Positions 1-8,760 of a stretch of 64,000 nt of DNA are shown here, piece after piece (position 1 is the first letter of the stretch; each line of letters begins with the position of its first letter). Under the pieces are notes generated by a model. The model ran no database searches. It had not been told where the DNA came from and saw nothing but the letters and a program-made list of their open reading frames with translations. The stretch comes from CAZMOK01 sp964567785 (GTDB lineage: Bacteria; Bacteroidota; Bacteroidia; Bacteroidales; JAGOPY01): the NCBI GenBank assembly GCA_964567785.1, contig CAZMOK010000005.1, positions 1-64,000 of the forward strand. The letters are read 5' to 3'. Made by a program: the position numbers and the translations under genes.

Positions 1-397
1 ACACCTCGTCTGAGCGTGAGTCTTCGTCGATGATCTGGATCTCGAGAAGTTCTTCACCCGGTATATTGGCTGCGACAAAGGTGAGCGTATAATCGATGCT
101 CTCTCTCTTCTCCTCAAAAACAAGGGTAGTGTCCCAATCGGCCCTGCCTGCAGGGGTGAATGTCCTTGAAATACTTAAGGCCGTGAGTTTTGCCTCGGTA
201 TCATTGTTCATGAAGGCGGCCACTTTCACCTTGTATCCTGAATTCACGGGGACTATGGCATCATCTGAGATAAATCCCTGCTCGGCAAGGAAATTTATGG
301 AGGGAGGGCCCGTGGGTTCATCATCTTTCTGACAACCTGAGAAAAACAACAGGGCTGATAATCCGATAAGTGATACTAAAACAAGTGTCTTTTTCAT
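1..397 (-). CDS. Lipoprotein, C-terminus cut by window edge
   Basis: Reading the minus strand from an ATG at 397 gives 132 codons without a stop to the window edge. The protein opens with a lysine-rich signal peptide and a lipobox (FFSGC, Cys22), so it should be a lipoprotein. The rest (KDDEPTGPPSINFL, then short beta-rich stretches such as GYKVKVAAFMNND) resembles the Ig-like or cell-surface lipoproteins common in Bacteroidota, but I do not recognise a specific family. A TAACTTTG box at 471-464 on the same strand suits a Bacteroidota promoter about 65 bases before the start. It lies downstream of pcm on the same strand, with about 130 bases between. Confidence 0.75.
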   Translation of the reverse strand, partial: MKKTLVLVSLIGLSALLFFSGCQKDDEPTGPPSINFLAEQGFISDDAIVPVNSGYKVKVAAFMNNDTEAKLTALSISRTFTPAGRADWDTTLVFEEKRESIDYTLTFVAANIPGEELLEIQIIDEDSRSDEV

Positions 398-463
398 AAT
401 CTATTTTTTCTTTGGTTAATTTTTAAAGAATGTGTAACGCATAAAAACCGTGCCAATTGTTTG

Positions 464-471
464 CAAAGTTA
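464..471 (-). promoter_or_regulatory. Probable -7 box (TAACTTTG) for the edge lipoprotein
   Basis: TAACTTTG on the minus strand matches the Bacteroidota TAnnTTTG element. No TTTG is seen 19-21 bases upstream; the nearest TTG is about 25 bases away, so only the -7 half is supported. Confidence 0.35.
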
Positions 472-529
472 GCATATTAAAGATTATTGTTGTTAACAAG
501 CTGATCAACAGTGTTTTTCTGATTAGTTC

Positions 530-1183
530 TCAGTCACTCGCCCGGTTCGAAAGCATGGGTACAAAGCGGAACCTGCCGTGTTTTTGGGTGGAAATGTTCC
601 CGTTGGTGTCTTTATCGATCCGTGTCATTACCTGTATTGAATTGCTCCCTACAGGCGCCACCAGCTTTCCCCCGGGGGCAAGCTGATCGAGCAGGCTTTG
701 CGGTACCTCAGGTATAGCAGCGGTTATCAATATTCTGTCGAACGGGGCGAAAGCAGGAAGCCCTTTGTATCCGTCACCGTAAAAAAGCTTTGGGAAGTAC
801 CCCAATTCTTCCAGTGTTTTCTTTGTCTTTTGGAAAAGGTTCTTTTGCCGTTCGATAGAATACACTTTCATACCCATTTCCAGCAGGATACTGGCCTGGT
901 AACCCGATCCCGTGCCGATCTCCAGTATTTTGTTGTAGGCTTCCGGCTGAAGCAACTGGGTCTGGAACGCCACTGTGTAAGGCTGTGAAATGGTCTGCCC
1001 CGAACCTATCGGGAAGGCTTTGTCCTGGTATGCGAATTCAAGGAACGAGGAATCCAGGAAAAGATGCCTGGGCACCTTGTTGATGGCCTGCAGTACCCGC
1101 TCATCTGTAATGCCCTTTTCCCTTAGCTGATCTAAGAGTTTCTTTCTCAAGCCTTTGTGACGATATGTGTCGTATCTTTCCAA
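530..1183 (-). CDS. pcm: Protein-L-isoaspartate O-methyltransferase
   Basis: 217 residues, the usual length for PCMT. It uses S-adenosylmethionine to methylate isoaspartyl residues in aged proteins, starting their repair in the cytoplasm. The family signature GSGQTISQPY is at residues 60-69 and the SAM-binding motif I (LEIGTGSGYQAS) at 87-98; the late motif LAPGGKLVAPVG is also present. The start codon is TTG (1183); the N-terminal YDTYRHKGLRKKLL fits the usual start region of Bacteroidota Pcm. It is divergent from the Gfo/Idh gene, with a 90-base shared promoter region. Confidence 0.93.
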   Translation of the reverse strand: MERYDTYRHKGLRKKLLDQLREKGITDERVLQAINKVPRHLFLDSSFLEFAYQDKAFPIGSGQTISQPYTVAFQTQLLQPEAYNKILEIGTGSGYQASILLEMGMKVYSIERQKNLFQKTKKTLEELGYFPKLFYGDGYKGLPAFAPFDRILITAAIPEVPQSLLDQLAPGGKLVAPVGSNSIQVMTRIDKDTNGNISTQKHGRFRFVPMLSNRASD

Positions 1184-1249
1184 AACCTGCTCCTTGTTTA
1201 GCTTTCGCGGCGAAATTAATAATTAGTAAGGAAGGAAGTATAAAAAATT

Positions 1250-1257
1250 TAACTTTG
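1250..1257 (+). promoter_or_regulatory. Probable -7 box (TAACTTTG) for the Gfo/Idh gene
   Basis: TAACTTTG lies 17 bases before the ATG at 1274 and fits TAnnTTTG. No convincing -33 TTG is present at the expected distance. Confidence 0.4.
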
Positions 1258-1273
1258 CAAAAATTTACCGAAT

Positions 1274-2260
1274 ATGCTGAAAATTGGCGTACTGGGAGCA
1301 GGCCACCTCGGAAAGATCCACTTAAAATGCATCAGGGAAATACCCGATTATGAACTGGTAGGGTTTTATGATGCCGACGCCGGAACCGCTGAAAAAGTCA
1401 GCAAGGATTTTTCGATCCCTTCCTTCGATACGATCGACGAACTTATAGATGCTGCTGACGTAGTGGATATAGTCACTCCTACCGTTTCTCATTTCGATTG
1501 CGCATCCATGGCGCTGAAAAGGACGAAAAACGTATTTATTGAAAAACCCATTGTCACCACCCCGGAAGAGGCAAGGGAACTTATTGAGATTGCCCGTGAG
1601 GCCGATATCAAGGTGCAGGTAGGCCATGTTGAGCGCTTCAACCCGGCCTTCCTTAAAGCAAAGCCTTACATCGAAAGGCCTATGTTCATCGAAACGCACC
1701 GGCTGGCACAATTCAACCCACGTGGCACTGACGTCCCGGTTATACTCGACCTCATGATTCACGACCTTGACATAGTGTTAAGCGTGGTCGGTTCAAATAT
1801 CAGGAAAATCAGCGCCAGCGGCGTGGCCGTGGTCAGCGATACCCCCGACATAGCCAACGCCAGGCTTGAATTCGACAACGGCTGTGTGGCAAACCTCACC
1901 GCCAGCCGCATCTCCATGAAGAACATGAGAAAATCCAGGTTCTTCCAGCGTGATGCTTACGTGGCCGTCGATTTTCTCGACAAGGAGGTGGAGATCATCC
2001 GCATGAAAGACCTCGACAAAGACCCGGACGACCCTATGGCTATGGTCCTCGACCTGGGCAAGGACAAGAAGAAAAAGCAGATATTCTTCGAAAGGCCCGA
2101 GACCGAACCCATCAATGCCATCAAGACCGAACTGGAAACTTTCCACAATGCCATCGTCAGCAATACAACTCCGCCGGTAACCATCAACGACGGGTACCTT
2201 GCACTGGACCTGGCTTACAAGATCATCAACAAGATCAATTCATCCCCGGGCAACCTTTAA
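1274..2260 (+). CDS. Gfo/Idh/MocA family NAD(P)-dependent oxidoreductase
   Basis: 328 residues. The N-terminal Rossmann fold carries GAGHLG (8-13) and the EKP motif (90-92) typical of the family. The C-terminal domain has GHVERFNPAF and DLMIHDLDI, features also found in the sugar-nucleotide oxidases of the WlbA/GnnA kind. It probably oxidises a sugar or UDP-amino sugar in the cytoplasm; the neighbouring sugar-phosphate transferase supports a role in surface glycan or lipid A modification, but the substrate is inference. It lies 116 bases ahead of a lipoprotein gene on the same strand. Confidence 0.85.
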   Translation: MLKIGVLGAGHLGKIHLKCIREIPDYELVGFYDADAGTAEKVSKDFSIPSFDTIDELIDAADVVDIVTPTVSHFDCASMALKRTKNVFIEKPIVTTPEEARELIEIAREADIKVQVGHVERFNPAFLKAKPYIERPMFIETHRLAQFNPRGTDVPVILDLMIHDLDIVLSVVGSNIRKISASGVAVVSDTPDIANARLEFDNGCVANLTASRISMKNMRKSRFFQRDAYVAVDFLDKEVEIIRMKDLDKDPDDPMAMVLDLGKDKKKKQIFFERPETEPINAIKTELETFHNAIVSNTTPPVTINDGYLALDLAYKIINKINSSPGNL

Positions 2261-2376
2261 GCTTAGATTAAATAAAAATTAACAGAACGTTACTCAGTTA
2301 TTAACATTCGAGCAATATAAGCTATTTATTTCCGTTGAAAAATTTTGACAGACAACCAGGAACCAACCTCGATTTT

Positions 2377-3306
2377 ATGATCAGAATGCTGTACAAGCCA
2401 CCATTTTACTTTCTGGTTTTTGTTTTTGTCATTCTTGTTTCCTGCGATAAGTTTGATGGTGAACAGGAGGTCCCTTCTTATATAAGTATCGATACGATAG
2501 GTTTTTCCTCTGGATATAGTGACGAAGGAACTGATAAACAACGGATAACCGATGCCTGGGTCTACGTCAACGACCAGCTTATCGGGGGTTTTGAAATGCC
2601 TTTTACCGCACCGGTATTGAACAGGGGAGAGGTTAAACTGGAGGTCCGGCCCGGCATTATCCTGAACGGCATTTCCGAAACAAGGGCCCCTTATCCTTAC
2701 TTTGCGCCCATCATCATAAACGATTTTCCTCTTGAGCAGGGAAAGGTGGCCGGCATAAATGATCTCAGCACAGTATACCGCGACAATACTGAGTTTGTTT
2801 GGAGGGAAGAGTTTGAAGACGAAGCTTTTGCTATTGTGAAAGGCCCTGAGGGGGATGTGGACATTGCACGGACCTCGCCGCCAAATTCCCCGGAAGCATT
2901 CATCGATGAAAATTCTGAATATTCAGGTTTGGCAATACTCAACAGTGATAATTCAAAAATGGTGCTCCAGTCGGACGACGGCAATGACGGAGGTTTTGAG
3001 CTCCGGAAAGGTAACTTCATTTTCCTGGAGCTGCATTACAAGACAGAAGTACCGCTTATAACCGGCTTGTTCATCAATCAGCAGAACCAGTTCATACAGA
3101 AGAGGCCTTTTGTAGGGCTCAACCCGAACGACGAATGGAAAAAGGTCTATATTAATTTCACTCCGCTTGTAAATGAGGAAGTCGGGGCGGTCGAATTTCG
3201 CATCTATTTCGAGGCCAGCGCCCCGGAGGGACAAGCAGGCTCAAAAATATATCTCGACAATATCAAACTCTTATCAAGGCAAAACTTAAAGTTGTCAGAT
3301 GAATAA
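2377..3306 (+). CDS. Lipoprotein of unknown function, coupled to sugar transferase
   Basis: 309 residues from the ATG at 2377. An open frame extends back to a TTG at 2335, but the 2377 start places the hydrophobic stretch and lipobox (VILVSC) correctly. The mature protein begins DKFDGEQEVPSYISID and has a beta-rich C-terminal part (KIYLDNIKLLSR) like a carbohydrate-binding or jelly-roll domain, which is only an impression. Its stop overlaps the next gene's start in ATGAATAA (3299-3306), so the two should be translated together. A role at the cell surface linked to glycan assembly is plausible, not shown. Confidence 0.75.
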   Translation: MIRMLYKPPFYFLVFVFVILVSCDKFDGEQEVPSYISIDTIGFSSGYSDEGTDKQRITDAWVYVNDQLIGGFEMPFTAPVLNRGEVKLEVRPGIILNGISETRAPYPYFAPIIINDFPLEQGKVAGINDLSTVYRDNTEFVWREEFEDEAFAIVKGPEGDVDIARTSPPNSPEAFIDENSEYSGLAILNSDNSKMVLQSDDGNDGGFELRKGNFIFLELHYKTEVPLITGLFINQQNQFIQKRPFVGLNPNDEWKKVYINFTPLVNEEVGAVEFRIYFEASAPEGQAGSKIYLDNIKLLSRQNLKLSDE

Positions 3307-4720
3307 ACGATTACAGGTAGTCAGGTACATAGTGGCCGATTTTATTGCTGCAGCAATAGCCTGGAGCGTGTTCTTCATTTACAGGAAGTATCTTGTTGAA
3401 CCGAATGTATTACAGGATATATCCGAGATATTCAAAGACCAGAACTTCTTTATCGGGATCATCATCGTGCCTGTTTTCTGGCTGGGGCTTTATTCGATGA
3501 TAGGGACATACAGTGTCAAAAAGATATACCGGAAATCAAGGCTGAGAGAGCTCAGCCAGACACTGCTCGTAACCCTTATCGGTGTCATTATCATATTCTT
3601 TGCACTCATCCTGGATGATGTGATAACTTCTTATAAATCCTATTACCAGTCGTTCCTGGTGCTTTTTTCGCTCCATTTTGTCATAACCTTCACATTAAGG
3701 CTTATTCTCACCACCCGCACGGTAAGGAGGATACATAAGAAAATAATAGGGTTCAATACGGTTATTGTGGGGTCCAACGGCAATGCCATATCTATTTACA
3801 AAGAGCTTGAAAACCAGGAAGTACCGTCGGGAAACCGGATACTTGGGTTCGTAAATGCCTTTGACTATGAGGAGTATAAGATAGAAAAGTACCTGGAACA
3901 CCTGGGCGGCTATAAAGATCTTAAAGAGATCATTAAAGAGCATGAAGTGGAGGAGGTGATCATTGCCATCGAGAGGTCGGAGAGAGAAACCATAAGAAAG
4001 ATCCTTACCCTTCTTGAAGAAACTGATGTAATAGTCAAGATCATCCCTGACTTCCAGGACTATATGCTTGGCATGGTCAAGATGACCTCGATCTGGCACA
4101 CCCCGCTGATCCAGATCTCCCCTGAGCTGATGCCTCCCTGGCAGCAGTCGCTGAAACGGATGATAGATATTTTCGCTTCCCTGCTTGCGCTGGTCATCCT
4201 GTTCCCGGTATTTTTGTTCGTTGCCATAGGGGTGAAGCTTAATTCCAGGGGGCCCATTATCTATTCACAGCAAAGAATTGGCCTGGGGGGCAAACCCTTC
4301 CTGATGCACAAGTTCCGCTCCATGTATGCAGATGCGGAAAAGGACGGCCCTAAACTGGCCACCAAGGACGACAACCGCATCACCCCTTTCGGGAAATTCC
4401 TGCGCAAGGTAAGGCTCGACGAAATACCCCAGTTCTTTACGGTGCTTAAGGGCGATATGTCGCTGGTGGGATACAGGCCCGAGCGGGATTACTTTATCGG
4501 GAAGATCGTTGAGGTGGCGCCTGAATACAAGCTTTTATACAAGATAAGGCCGGGCATCACCTCGTGGGGCCAGGTTAAATTCGGCTATGCCGAAAATGTG
4601 GATGAAATGGTCGAGAGGCTGAAATACGACCTGCTGTACCTCGAGAACATGTCGCTCGCCATGGATTTCAAAATCCTGATCTATACGGTGCTTATCGTTA
4701 TCCAGGGAAGGGGAAAGTAG
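3299..4720 (+). CDS. Polyprenyl glycosylphosphotransferase (WbaP/WcaJ type sugar transferase)
   Basis: 473 residues. Four hydrophobic segments fill the first 140 residues, a Rossmann-like middle domain follows (NTVIVGSNGNAISIYKEL), and the C-terminal bacterial sugar transferase domain begins near KRMIDIFASLLAL. That domain has the family motifs QQRIGLGGKPF, HKFRSMY, RLDEIPQF and GDMSLVGYRPE. Such enzymes transfer a sugar-1-phosphate from a UDP-sugar to undecaprenyl phosphate at the inner membrane, starting O-antigen or exopolysaccharide repeat synthesis. No flippase or polymerase gene is nearby, so it is an isolated initiating enzyme here. Confidence 0.92.
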   Translation: MNKRLQVVRYIVADFIAAAIAWSVFFIYRKYLVEPNVLQDISEIFKDQNFFIGIIIVPVFWLGLYSMIGTYSVKKIYRKSRLRELSQTLLVTLIGVIIIFFALILDDVITSYKSYYQSFLVLFSLHFVITFTLRLILTTRTVRRIHKKIIGFNTVIVGSNGNAISIYKELENQEVPSGNRILGFVNAFDYEEYKIEKYLEHLGGYKDLKEIIKEHEVEEVIIAIERSERETIRKILTLLEETDVIVKIIPDFQDYMLGMVKMTSIWHTPLIQISPELMPPWQQSLKRMIDIFASLLALVILFPVFLFVAIGVKLNSRGPIIYSQQRIGLGGKPFLMHKFRSMYADAEKDGPKLATKDDNRITPFGKFLRKVRLDEIPQFFTVLKGDMSLVGYRPERDYFIGKIVEVAPEYKLLYKIRPGITSWGQVKFGYAENVDEMVERLKYDLLYLENMSLAMDFKILIYTVLIVIQGRGK

Positions 4721-4729
4721 AAGGCCTTC

Positions 4730-5308
4730 TCAGATCTGACCCGTCTCTATCATCTGTACAATGTGCTCTATCTTCCTGTCCTCTCCTTCAGGATCGTAAT
4801 TTGTTTTAAGGTTGTAGCCGAAAATACGGGCGAATGTCTGGTAAAAGAAAGCCGAAAAGCCACCCCGCAGCTCTTTGACAAGCTCGAATGAGGTCTCACC
4901 GGTTTCCCGGTCGACCAGCTTGATGAGTATTTTTCCCTGGCTGAAGGTCATGTTGCGCAAATCATCCCCAAACTCCGCCTGAAGTTCTTCCTCAGCTTGT
5001 TTTATTATCTTTTTTCGCTCCCTCTTGGTTTCAGCTTCAGAAAGGATCACCTCATATTCATTCAACAGTATCCCTGCAAGCTTTGCATAGGGATATACTT
5101 TTTTCACGTTCCTTACCAGCTTTGCATGGGAACGCAAGTCGCGCCGTTTCTTGAATACAGGGAAGGAGCGGATGGTTATCTCTTTCAGCTCAACAATGGC
5201 AATTGTATCGGCATTTTCCACTTTGGCCTTTACAACAGTGTAATCTCCTACCTGCGCAAGTGCCGGCAAGGCTAAAAGGGGGAACAATATGGCCAGTAAC
5301 ATCCTCAT
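4730..5308 (-). CDS. DUF4294 family protein
   Basis: 192 residues with an N-terminal signal peptide (MLLAILFPLLALPALAQ). The body matches the DUF4294 pattern as I know it: ITIRSFPVFKKRRDLR, a lysine-rich helix with VYPYAKLAG, then GKILIKLVDRETG and ELVKELRGGFSAFFYQ. The family is confined to Bacteroidota and has no assigned function; export to the periplasm is likely. It lies 45 bases downstream of clpX on the same strand and convergent to the sugar transferase, 9 bases away. Confidence 0.85.
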   Translation of the reverse strand: MRMLLAILFPLLALPALAQVGDYTVVKAKVENADTIAIVELKEITIRSFPVFKKRRDLRSHAKLVRNVKKVYPYAKLAGILLNEYEVILSEAETKRERKKIIKQAEEELQAEFGDDLRNMTFSQGKILIKLVDRETGETSFELVKELRGGFSAFFYQTFARIFGYNLKTNYDPEGEDRKIEHIVQMIETGQI

Positions 5309-5353
5309 CGGTCAAAAAATTATCCAAAAACTGTGCCGCTAAAGGTTAATATT

Positions 5354-6583
5354 TCAGGCAACCTTAAGATCCGATAGCCCCGACTTGGCAAATTTCTTTT
5401 CGGCGTATGCTTTTGTTACTCTTAATTTTTTGGTTTTCTGATCAGAGGGCAGGTCGAACATGGCATCTATGAGGATGGCTTCGATGATAGAACGCAACCC
5501 CCTGGCTCCCAGCTTATGCACGGTTGTTTTCTCAACAATGAATTGCAGGGCATCATCGTTGAATGAAAGATCCACGCCGTCTAGCTTGAAGAGTTTCGTA
5601 AACTGCTTGACCAGGGCATTATTGGGTTCCGTAAGTATCCTCTTCAGGGCCTTTTCATCGAGCGGGTCGAGATGGGTTGCCAGCGGGAACCTGCCCACTA
5701 TTTCGGGAATCATACCGAATTTCTTAAGGTCAGAAGGGGAAATATACTTGAGGATATTTTCCTTGTCGATCGCCTTGAGGCTTTTGTCGAAGGAATAACC
5801 TATCACGTTGGTCTTAAGCCTTGAGGCAATGATCTTATCAATGGAATTGAAAGCTCCTCCGGCAATGAACAGGATGTTCTGCGTGTTTACGGGGATCATC
5901 TTCTGTTCAGGGTGTTTTCTGCCGCCATGCGGCGGAACATTGATCACCGAGCCTTCCAGGAGCTTCAGCAATGCCTGTTGGACCCCTTCGCCCGAAACAT
6001 CCCGTGTGATGGAGGGGTTGTCGCTCTTCCTGGCGATCTTGTCGATCTCATCAATAAAGACAATCCCCTTTTCGGCGGCTGCCAGGTTATAGTCGGCAGC
6101 CTGAAGAAGCCTTGAGAGTATGCTTTCAACATCCTCACCCACATAACCTGCTTCTGTCAGCACTGTTGCATCAGCTATGGCAAAAGGAACATTGAGCATC
6201 CTGGCAATGGTCCTTGCCAGCAGGGTCTTTCCTGTGCCGGTCTCACCCACCATGATGATGTTCGACTTTTCGATATCCACGCCATCTTCATCCCTGGGCT
6301 GGTCAATCCTTTTATAGTGATTGTAAACAGCAACCGACAACACTCGCTTGGCCGTTTCCTGCCCTATCACATACTGATCCAGGTAATCCTTGATCTCTCT
6401 CGGGGTCCTGAGGGACAGCGGCGTGACCTTATGTTCCTTGATATGGGCAAATTCTTCATTCAGAATATTCTGCGCCTGCGTAATACAGGCATCACAGATA
6501 TGGGCATTAATTCCTGCAATGAGGACATTTACCTCCGAACGTTCCCTTCCGCAGAAGGAGCACTTGTGTTGTTCAGTTGCCAT
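5354..6583 (-). CDS. clpX: ATP-dependent Clp protease ATP-binding subunit ClpX
   Basis: 409 residues. An N-terminal zinc finger (Cys8, Cys11, Cys30, Cys33) precedes a AAA+ domain with Walker A GETGTGKT (113-120), Walker B VFIDEID, and the C-terminal small domain (HKLGARGLRSIIE). ClpX unfolds tagged substrates and feeds them to ClpP in the cytoplasm. It follows clpP by 15 bases in a tig-clpP-clpX series, an order also known from many other bacteria, so the three are almost certainly co-transcribed. Confidence 0.98.
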   Translation of the reverse strand: MATEQHKCSFCGRERSEVNVLIAGINAHICDACITQAQNILNEEFAHIKEHKVTPLSLRTPREIKDYLDQYVIGQETAKRVLSVAVYNHYKRIDQPRDEDGVDIEKSNIIMVGETGTGKTLLARTIARMLNVPFAIADATVLTEAGYVGEDVESILSRLLQAADYNLAAAEKGIVFIDEIDKIARKSDNPSITRDVSGEGVQQALLKLLEGSVINVPPHGGRKHPEQKMIPVNTQNILFIAGGAFNSIDKIIASRLKTNVIGYSFDKSLKAIDKENILKYISPSDLKKFGMIPEIVGRFPLATHLDPLDEKALKRILTEPNNALVKQFTKLFKLDGVDLSFNDDALQFIVEKTTVHKLGARGLRSIIEAILIDAMFDLPSDQKTKKLRVTKAYAEKKFAKSGLSDLKVA

Positions 6584-6598
6584 GACCTAATATATTCG

Positions 6599-7273
6599 CT
6601 ATTTTTCGTTCTTGACAAGGACTTCGTCTATCATTCCGTACTTTTTGGCCTCTTCGGCTGTCATCCAGTAATCCCTGTCACTGTCCTTCCAGATCTTCTT
6701 ATACGTCTGTCCGGAATGTTTGGCTATGATTTCGTAAAGTTCTTTTTTGAGCTTCATGATCTCACGGGCTGTGATCTCAATGTCGGAAGCCTGTCCCTGG
6801 GCGCCTCCCATGGGCTGGTGGATAAGTATCCGTGAGTGTGTCAGGGCGGTCCTTTTGCCCTTTTCACCTGCACTTAACAACACGGCGCCCATCGATGCGG
6901 CTATTCCCGTGCAAATGGTTGCCACATCCGGTGAAATATACTGGATGGTGTCATATATTCCCAGGCCCGCATACACGGATCCCCCGGGTGTGTTAAGGTA
7001 GATCTGGATATCCTTGCTGGAATCCACCGACTCGAGGAACAAGAGCTGCGCCTGAATAATGTTTGCCACGTAATCGTTGATAGGAACCCCCAGGAAAATG
7101 ATACGGTCCATCATCAGCCTGGAGAAAACATCCATGGTTGCAATGTTTAACTGACGTTCCTCGATAATGGTAGGGGATATGTAATTGCCCACCAGTGAAG
7201 AGTACTGGTCGTATGCAAGACTGCTTATGCCCCTGTGCTTAGTGGCATAATTACGAAATTCGTCTTTATTCAT
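6599..7273 (-). CDS. clpP: ATP-dependent Clp protease proteolytic subunit ClpP
   Basis: 224 residues. The serine protease triad is visible: Ser127 in GIAASMGA, His152 in LIHQPMGG, and the Asp in DSDRDYWMTAEEA. It forms the tetradecameric chamber that degrades proteins delivered by ClpX or ClpC. The start ATG overlaps the stop of tig in ATGAATAA (7273-7266 on this strand), so translation is coupled. The N-terminal ~35 residues are the usual propeptide or leader region. Confidence 0.98.
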   Translation of the reverse strand: MNKDEFRNYATKHRGISSLAYDQYSSLVGNYISPTIIEERQLNIATMDVFSRLMMDRIIFLGVPINDYVANIIQAQLLFLESVDSSKDIQIYLNTPGGSVYAGLGIYDTIQYISPDVATICTGIAASMGAVLLSAGEKGKRTALTHSRILIHQPMGGAQGQASDIEITAREIMKLKKELYEIIAKHSGQTYKKIWKDSDRDYWMTAEEAKKYGMIDEVLVKNEK

Positions 7274-8639
7274 CTGTATTCTTTTTATTGAGTTCTTTAA
7301 CTATTTCTGTGAATTCGTCGTAGCTGACCTTTTTCTTGTCCAGCTTTACCGATTCTTTTAAGAGATCCTTAAGCTTTTCCTCGTGGAGTTGGTTATGGAT
7401 CTTCTCCTTTTCCTCCTTGTTCTCAAGAACAGAGTCGATTATCGAGTTGAGCCTCTTTTCGCCCTCCTCGTCTTCAGCCTGCATGGGCATCTGGCTCAGG
7501 AAATATCTTTTCACCACATCCCTTATCTCCTCTTCCTCTACCTTCAGCCCCTTTTCTTTGGTAATCTTGCTTTCGAGCAGTTGCCATTTGAACGACTTGA
7601 GGTAATCGGAAAATTTTCCTTCCAATTCCTTTTCACTTCCTACTTCCTTGTCGTTTTCAAGTATCAACCTTTTCAGAAAATCTTCAGGCAATGGTATTTC
7701 AATCTCTTTAACGAGTTTTTCGATAAGATGGTTCATAAAAAGTCTGTCAGATTCAGGCTCAAAAGATCTCCTGATGCTCTCTTCTACCTTTTCACGGAAT
7801 TTCTCCTCGGTATCGCAATCTTCCCCAAAGGCTTTCTTGAAAAGCTCTTCGTTCATTTCCGCAAGCTCCTGGCGGGTGATCTCGGTAATGGTGAAGTTGA
7901 AATCAGGCACTTCGTCGCCCACCTCTTCGGTTTGCTTTCCTATCATGTAGGCTGTTTCAGTCTTGTTCTCTGTGGCTTCCAAAGGATTAAAAGTAATGGT
8001 ATCCTCTTTTCCTGATCCGATGAAATTTTTCTTTATATCTTCTTTTTTGATGGTGTTAACGGCTATTGCGGTCCTCTGGTTTATGCCATCTTCCCTGATG
8101 TTTCCCTCTTCATCAAGCTCGGTGAGCTCTCCCTGTATAACGTCATCTTCACCAATCTTTTCGGGTTGGCTTTGCGATCCGAGCTGTGTGCGGATGTTTT
8201 TGATCTGTTCTTCGATCATTTCATCCTTTGGCTCGATCTGGTAATAGTCGACCTTCATTTTATCGTCAAGGGTGAAATCGATATCAGGTGCAAGTCCTAT
8301 GTCGAAATAAAAAGTAAAGTCTCCCCAGTCATCGAAATTCACGTCCTGTTCCTTTTCTTTGCTGGGTAGGGGGTTTCCTATTACATTAAGGTCATTATCA
8401 ACAATGTACCTGGTCATGCTCTCCGAAAGCAGTGAATTGACCTCCTCTGCCAGGACTGCCTTACCATACATTTTCTTGATCATCCCGAAAGGGACTTTTC
8501 CGGGCCTGAAACCGGGCATTGACGCCTTTCTCTGCTGATCTTTCAGTAATTTGTTTACCTTTTCCTCGTAATCATCCTTTGCAATTTCAAGGGTGATCGT
8601 AGCTGTTAAGTCTCCTGTGTTTTCTCTGGTAATGTTCAT
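7266..8639 (-). CDS. tig: Trigger factor chaperone/prolyl isomerase
   Basis: 457 residues from ATG 8639. A longer open frame reaches 8717, but its first 26 residues are merely translated tRNA-Leu sequence, so the internal ATG (MNITRENTG) is the real start. The ribosome-docking signature GFRPGKVP lies in the N-terminal domain, followed by a weakly conserved PPIase-like middle part and a charged helical C-terminal arm. Trigger factor binds ribosome exit tunnels and holds nascent chains. It heads the tig-clpP-clpX operon and lies only 39 bases after tRNA-Leu on the same strand. Confidence 0.95.
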   Translation of the reverse strand: MNITRENTGDLTATITLEIAKDDYEEKVNKLLKDQQRKASMPGFRPGKVPFGMIKKMYGKAVLAEEVNSLLSESMTRYIVDNDLNVIGNPLPSKEKEQDVNFDDWGDFTFYFDIGLAPDIDFTLDDKMKVDYYQIEPKDEMIEEQIKNIRTQLGSQSQPEKIGEDDVIQGELTELDEEGNIREDGINQRTAIAVNTIKKEDIKKNFIGSGKEDTITFNPLEATENKTETAYMIGKQTEEVGDEVPDFNFTITEITRQELAEMNEELFKKAFGEDCDTEEKFREKVEESIRRSFEPESDRLFMNHLIEKLVKEIEIPLPEDFLKRLILENDKEVGSEKELEGKFSDYLKSFKWQLLESKITKEKGLKVEEEEIRDVVKRYFLSQMPMQAEDEEGEKRLNSIIDSVLENKEEKEKIHNQLHEEKLKDLLKESVKLDKKKVSYDEFTEIVKELNKKNTDE

Positions 8640-8678
8640 TCTCTTCTGATTAATCCTTCGTTTTGAACAAAAAAAAAG

Positions 8679-8760
8679 TGCGGATGAAGGGACTCGAACC
8701 CCCACGCCTTTCGGCACTAGATCCTAAGTCTAGCGCGGCTACCAATTACGCCACATCCGC
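8679..8760 (-). tRNA. tRNA-Leu (anticodon TAG)
   Basis: 82 nt on the minus strand. A 7-bp acceptor stem pairs GCGGATG with CATCCGC, the discriminator is A, and CCA is not encoded. The anticodon stem-loop CTAGA-CTTAGGA-TCTAG gives TAG, and a long variable arm (TGCCGAAAGGCGT) is typical for leucine. A run of T follows directly on this strand (8677-8669), then tig begins. Confidence 0.95.

Noticed and set aside
96..332. Plus-strand open frame of 78 codons
   Set aside because: It lies antisense within the minus-strand lipoprotein that has a proper signal peptide and lipobox.
8640..8717. N-terminal extension of trigger factor
   Set aside because: The extra 26 residues are translated from the tRNA-Leu gene and its T-run; the family start is at 8639.
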